A stretch of DNA of 64,000 bases from Dicyema japonicum (Eukaryota; Dicyemida; Rhombozoa; Dicyemidae), in assembly GCA_011109175.1 (NCBI GenBank), contig RDEW01000021.1, forward strand, positions 197,080 to 261,079. Direction: 5' to 3'. Position 1 is the stretch's first letter; the number at the start of each line of letters is the position of its first letter. The notes beneath the pieces are model-generated. The model made no database searches, had not been told where the DNA came from, and saw only the letters and a program-made list of their open reading frames with translations. Below are positions 59,101 through 64,000 of the stretch, piece by piece. Both the position numbers and the translations under genes were made by a program.

Positions 59101-60130
59101 TCAGAGAGCGTGCAGTCCGGACAGGCCGCTCCCAGAGATCCTCGACTTTTGCATCCGGTGGTCCAGGGCAGGGAAAAGGTCCCGAACTACTCTGCCAGCC
59201 AGAGAAGGGTGGTGTCCACATCGTAGGCGAGCCAGTCCGATTCTGATCTTCCTCGGGAGCGATTGTTCCGTTGGACTGATATCAGGGGGGAAGCGCTCCA
59301 AGACTTTGTTATATTGAAGTGTCCTAATGGCCCGTGTTGAGATGAAATCATGGATTCGGCGGGTCCAAGTTGAGTCTTATTGAGGGGGGGTGATCTTCGA
59401 CAAGGCTCTTTGTAGGTCAAAGAGGGTCCTGCGTATGTATCTGCGGTTATTGTTACTTAGCAGAGCGTGAACTGGGTGATTCGGGTCGAACGACTGCCGT
59501 AGGAATTTGAATTACGCATTTCCAGGTGGTCATAGAGCGGGAGGATTTTCGACTCCCAATGTAAATGGTCGGTGGGGTTGACTTTAAGCAGCCAGTTATT
59601 ATTCTCAGCGCCGAGTTTTGCACTTTCTGCAGTTCTTGAGAAAGGGACAAGGAGATTGAGGGGGCCCAACTTGGTGAGGCGTAGTTGAGTGTAGTCCTGA
59701 TGAACTGTTTGTAGAGAAGAGTTAAGTTTTCTTTTTGCTGACCGTTTGAGTGGCCAGCTACTGCCCGTAATATGTTAAGTTTCCGCTTGGCTTTTGTCAT
59801 TACTTCCTCCACTTGTCTGTTGAAACAGAGTGAAGGATCGAAGACAACTCCAAGGATCTTCGGGTATTTATTTAAGGGGAGTGGTTCGTCTCCCAACGAG
59901 AGTGTGGGGTTTAGGTTGAATTGTCTTCGATCGGTTGTGAACAGGGTAGCTGATGACTTCGAGGTGGAAACACTCATCCAGTTTAAGTTCATCCAGTCGG
60001 ATAGCAAGTTCAGGTGGTACTGCACTTTTTCGGTGGCCAGTCGAACATCGCCACTCCTGGATGCGATTACTAGATCATCGGCATATGTCAATAGTAACGT
60101 ATTGTCGGTAGAATATACTGTTTGTATAAC
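59101..60130 (-). pseudogene. LINE family B, 5'-truncated second copy
   Basis: It starts inside the reverse transcriptase catalytic motif (MTYADDLVIASRSGDVRLA), continues through LNLLSDWMNLNWMSVSTSK, KRKLNILRAVAGHSNGQQ and TLLYKQFIRTTLNYASPSW, and ends RKIRIGLARLRCGHHPSLAG in the Cys/His region before a stop near 59101. One or more frameshifts are present near 59450-59500. A GC-rich hairpin (CCGGCTTC...GAAGCCGG) at about 59066-59093 and an AT tail join it to the next LINE. Confidence 0.82.
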
Positions 60131-60360
60131 TAAGACAGTTAAGCGAACAATTTATTTATTTATTTAATGGTGATTCTTTTATTAAAATAAATAAAATTAA
60201 ATAAATATATGTGTTATGGTCGGAAGGGTTATGTTTCATTCTGACAAAAAAGTGAATAATTTATGAATTTTTAAGATATCGACAATCTGCCTAGATCATT
60301 ATAAATCTAGTCTTTTACTAGCCGGGTACCCTTTCGGACTCATTTGAAGGAATAGCACCA
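60131..60360. other. Intergenic stretch upstream of WDR59
   Basis: AT-rich. It probably contains the WDR59 promoter and perhaps its first exon. Nothing specific can be read. Confidence 0.35.
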
Positions 60361-62306
60361 TTTATCACGTTCAACCCAACTTTAACACGATTTCCCACCT
60401 CAATTCTCGAATTGACGTTGATGAGAAGAATATTGACAACTGTTTCATCTCCAAAATCACCAGTATCTCATCCAAATCGAGAACGTTCGCTTACAGCGTT
60501 TACACGTGTTTTTTAAGCCAGGTTGGATGCGACATTTTTGTCGACGACTTTAATGCGGAGACGAATGCTGCGATTTGGAGGTCTCATACCAAACCAATCA
60601 CGTGCCTGGACTCTCGTGGTCCCAATTTCCTGATTTCAGGCTCTGCTGATGGCTGTGTGTGCACATGGGACTTAAGGTAACTAATTTATGACATTTCGCA
60701 GAATTGGGCGAAAATGTGTCGATATAATCGAATTTAAAGGTAAATGAGTGAAATATTCTCAGTTGGGTCGATCTACCACGTGAAATGTCGTCCAGTAGAT
60801 TCTTCTACATGCTTTGCGGTGGGTTATGAGTCGTTCGTACAGTTGTATGATCTCAGGGTCTGTTGTAAAGTCACGTGACAGAACTCTCGAAATCCGATGC
60901 TCTTTTCTGTGTGCAGTGGGGACTACGTGACGAGTTTGGAATTCTCTCCTAAAAATGGGAACAAACTGATCGCTGCGAGCAACCATCGGCACTGCAAGGT
61001 TCAGCTCACGTGATTGGTAGATCTGGAGTCTCGAGGATCTGACCGAGAACGAAGTTGTCTATAAAGAACCCATTTTGAAGTTAAAATGCGACGTAGGCGT
61101 TTTTAAGGAATAATTAGCCAGACGATAGATTTCTGTTTGGATTGGCTTCCTCAAAATCTGTCCAACCCACGTGCTTAAAATCGGACTGTTCTCAGCTTGT
61201 TAATATTCGATTCTTCTCGGATTTGTCGAAATGTGAGTACATTTCCGACTTTAACTATGATTTCTACGATTTTTTCATTGTCGGTTTGCCACGTGGTTGC
61301 TATTATAGTTCCCCCAATGTATTCGGACAGTTTCTCCATGTTTCTGATCACGTGGGCTCACAGACACAACCTGACGGTGCATGATATAAGCCACTACTAT
61401 AGTAAAGTAATTGTTTGATGTAAGCAGGGTACTCACAAATCACTATGGACTTCCAACCACGTGGACGTTTCCAGCCATTTGTGGCCGTCCTCCTACTTGT
61501 CTATCTGCGAATATCCCTGGCTGTCTTTGTTGTTGAAATTGGAGACTGATTTCCTTGGACATGTCATCTTTGAAGACGTCTCCTCGACTTCCTCATGTGT
61601 AGGTTTCTCACAGTACCGGAAGTTATACCCTGAAAGTCGTCAGTGGAGTCTGTTTGGCCATTTTTTACTTAAAATACACTCTGATTGACTTTAATGACTA
61701 CGATAAGTCCATACCGTGGACAAGCTCACCTGTGAGGACTCAGAACTAAAATCTGCTGTAGAAAAAATCATTATGCCTAGATTTATTCCGCTGTCGACGA
61801 AAATGGGGATCTTCACAAAATATGTGAAACTATCATTAATGTATTTACCGTTGTCATCCTCAGAGTTCGACCACTTCGAGTATTCCGGAGAAAAATGATA
61901 TTTTATACCTGTATTTTGTGTTTTAGAGTTAGAACCGACCTGAATAACTTTAAAGAGTTTTGTGAGTGTAATGCGGAGATTTCGAAGCCTTATAAGTACG
62001 TCTTGTGTAATGTAGGGATTTTAATGTTTGCTTAGTTCTGGAAGATTGTGGGGGAAAGCTACAGTTATGGATTCACGGTTAGCATGAAAAACCTGTTTAA
62101 AAGGACGTTGTGCTTGGTGTTATTGGATAGGTTGATATATTACACCGAATTTTGGGATGCTCAGTCGTTGTTTATGGTGATGTTAACTCTCGACTACTTT
62201 AAGGTGGATTTTTTGTGATTTGTAGAAAAACCCTTCGGATGAGAGAAAAGTGGATTACTTTGAGGTTTTCGTGTTTATACATTTTGTAGAAGAAATTGAG
62301 TCTTAG
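60361..62306 (+). CDS. WDR59: WDR59-like GATOR2 subunit, first exon uncertain
   Basis: GATOR2 component that relieves inhibition of TORC1 at the lysosome. Exons encode WD40 blades: KPITCLDSRGPNFLISGSAD ending CTWDL, FVQLYDLR, YVTSLEFSPKNGNKLIAASN ending KIWSLEDL, LIFDSSR, and FLITWAHRHNLTVHDIS, which fits the family segment QLVTWSRDQTLRMW. The carboxyl half has DLNNFKEFCECNAEISKPYK and LLDRLIYYTEFWDAQSLFMV, matching the WDR59 helical region (family: ...NVNDIQETCQKNA and LLAHYCRLRDVQTLAML). The last exon ends VDYFEVFVFIHFVEEIES. Introns are 22-25 nt. The zinc-binding RING end of human WDR59 was not found after the stop at 62304-62306. WDR24 is the closest alternative. Confidence 0.72.
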
Positions 62307-63002
62307 CAATGGGATTATACTTAGTGATTACCGTGATTTGTATGGGGGTTGCTCATTGGATGGAGATTTATCTCATGGATGACTTTTATTGATAAATATT
62401 TTTTTTATTCAGTTAGTCCGTTTTTGTGTGAATTCCCAGTTTTGGGGACAATTAATGAGATGATTCTAGAAAGGCAGATATGGATCGGTTAGTCACCCCT
62501 ATCGCCTCATTACGGGTGACTCTTTTCCTCTTTAATCTGCATGGATTATATGAGATGCTTTGGAGATATTAGGTAGAGAAGGTGAGTAAACGTCCTGAGA
62601 AACTATGTTAGAACGTGGAGGAACTCTTCCAGAGTCTAAGGACGGCCACATGAGGATCCAAAGAGATCAGGTTGCCGACTGGTCCAGGTTGACTTGTAAA
62701 AGTCGCTTCCAATTCTGGCAGAATAAGATTCGAATCGGGATACTTCGTCCTTCCAACACTTTCTTCGTTCAAAACTAAGGAATTCCGATGTCTGCCTGCA
62801 TATTCATCAGAATAAAAAAGACAAAGGCTTTCATTCACCGAAGGTAAGTAGACATATCGTGTGATAGAGGTGCGTCACACCACAAACTTCCAACCAACTA
62901 ACCACGTCCATACAAAAGTTGATTGTTATTATGTCACATGGGCGCGTAACGCATGGGCAGCCTGTTACATTTTTTCGACCTTGAAAAGGTCTTTTGATTA
63001 TT
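62307..63002. other. Stretch downstream of WDR59 with a diverged repeat
   Basis: The part 62610-62880 is a diverged copy of the repeat at 18690-18930. No coding exon for a RING domain could be read. A 72-residue plus-strand ORF at 62861-63079 is probably fortuitous. Confidence 0.35.
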
Positions 63003-63112
63003 CGACATTATTATTATTATTACCCCCAGGATCACTGGGTCAAAAAGAAAGAAATAAAAGTTCTCATCTAACTAAGTGATTCCAGACCGACAAAGGTGAG
63101 GATGAGTCCCTC
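63003..63112 (-). mobile_element. LINE family B 3' terminal fragment
   Basis: On the minus strand the fragment gives LTFVGLESLS and a stop, then the same untranslated sequence as the copy at 56.5 kb, CAGTGATC and five TAA units. It is a strongly 5'-truncated insertion of about 105 bases. Confidence 0.75.
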
Positions 63113-63247
63113 ATTGGATTATCCGACATTTAACTTTTTATATCCGATTTATATTGTGATTTAATCCTGTTAAATTAGTTTTTTATTCATAAATATTATG
63201 ATTATAAAGATTTTATTTTTTTATAGCGGTAAACCTAGATTTCTAGC

Positions 63248-63995
63248 GTGATTTATAGCATGGAAGATTATTTTGTTGCAATGGCTTCTTACAAGAGTTT
63301 TGTGAAAGATTGCGTTGAATATCAAAATTTAAAAGATGCTTTGCATGATAAATTTCCCGAAAATCTTCCGAGGCACCGAAAATATAGGCTTGTAAAGAAG
63401 ATAGAGTATTGTAAATTTGCAATAATTTTCTTAAATCAACTGATTCCAATTAATGGTCATTGATATATATGGTAGGTTGGTTTTTTTTTTATTTAGATTC
63501 GCTTTTGTACGACCACTGTATAATAAGTCTGGTAAAGAAGTATGTGAAAACTTAAGATCTTTGTTCCGCCTGAATGGGCCATGTAAATTTCTTCAGTCGG
63601 ACAATGGTTCTGAATTTAAAAATCAAAAAATAACAAAATTTTGCGAAGATTTTAACATTAAAAAAATTCCACGAGCACAAGGAATTGTCGAAAGATTTAA
63701 TCAGACGATCACGAGGAAGTTGTCAAAAATGCTGGATAACAGTGAAAAAAAGTGGCTTGATAAATTAGAAAGTGCTGTCTACAGTTGTAACATATCGGTC
63801 CATTCATTTTCCAACGAAAGTCCTTTCGAAAGATATCGAGGAATTAAGGGAATAAATTCAATAATTAATGGTTATACTTATATCACATTATGACTTAGAT
63901 AATTTAAGTGATGAGTGTGCAATTCCAGAACAAATTGACGATTTGGTTAATTGTTCGACTCCAGAATCTATTGAAAATTCACGTAGTTGATTTAA
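63248..63995 (+). CDS. Retroelement integrase, cut by the window edge
   Basis: Integrase core of an LTR-type retroelement. The ORF 63453-63893 reads RFAFVRPLYNKSGKEV, CKFLQSDNGSEFKN with the second catalytic Asp, and AQGIVERFNQTI with the catalytic Glu, followed by SPFERYRGIKG. A 71-residue ORF before it (63248-63463, MEDYFVAMASYKSFVKDC) may be its amino-terminal part. A poly-T run and possible 25 nt intron at 63472-63496 lie between them. Related decayed copies are at 38.1-38.8 kb and 53.2-53.7 kb. No LTR was seen within the window. Confidence 0.75.
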
Positions 63996-64000
63996 AAAAT

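Noticed and set aside
59772-60167. Plus-strand ORF of 131 residues
   Set aside because: Opposite the reverse transcriptase of the second LINE B copy.
1-64000. Ciliate origin, suggested by 25 nt introns
   Set aside because: TAA and TAG end conserved proteins (SLC25A10, RB1CC1, RIC8), and RIC8 and WDR59 are animal-type genes.

Overview
The window reads as an AT-rich animal nuclear genome with extremely short spliceosomal introns. Wherever I could join exons of a recognisable gene, the intron is a GT...AG piece of only 19-28 nt (for example 1012-1037, 23032-23053, 30167-30192). TAA and TAG act as stops, so this is not a ciliate code. The host genes are animal genes, several of them for cilia or cell signalling. 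This combination best fits a dicyemid mesozoan, a group known for highly shortened introns. The assignment is an inference.

Layout: 1-10302 (-) carries nearly all of a CFAP47-like ciliary protein. NDUFC2 (-) lies just upstream of it. 10.9-22.5 kb is a transposon-rich zone: a LINE with a long reverse transcriptase ORF, many degraded LINE pieces, a tRNA-Ile-like sequence and an isolated VPS13-like exon block. 22.5-25.0 kb (-) holds SLC25A10 and RIC8, 95 bp apart. 25-30 kb is again repeats, with the first copy of a duplicated 82-residue two-exon gene. 30120-32523 (+) is a complete but very short RB1CC1/FIP200. 32.5-44.6 kb is Tigger, hAT, LINE and integrase debris. 44.6-49.7 kb (-) contains a TPR-repeat gene and, overlapping its start, an unrecognised multi-exon gene. 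50-60 kb holds Tigger and integrase remnants, a telomere-like tract, the second copy of the 82-residue gene in a segmental duplication, and two LINEs in tandem, one with a 2A-like motif. 60.36-62.3 kb (+) is a WDR59-like GATOR2 gene. The right edge carries a retroelement integrase.

The host genes are unrelated in function: cilium (CFAP47), respiration (NDUFC2, SLC25A10), G-protein chaperoning (RIC8), and autophagy and TORC1 control (RB1CC1, WDR59). They sit in compact islands separated by transposon graveyards. Several genes need one extra base in a short homopolymer to stay in frame, which points to uncorrected sequencing deletions rather than true pseudogenes.
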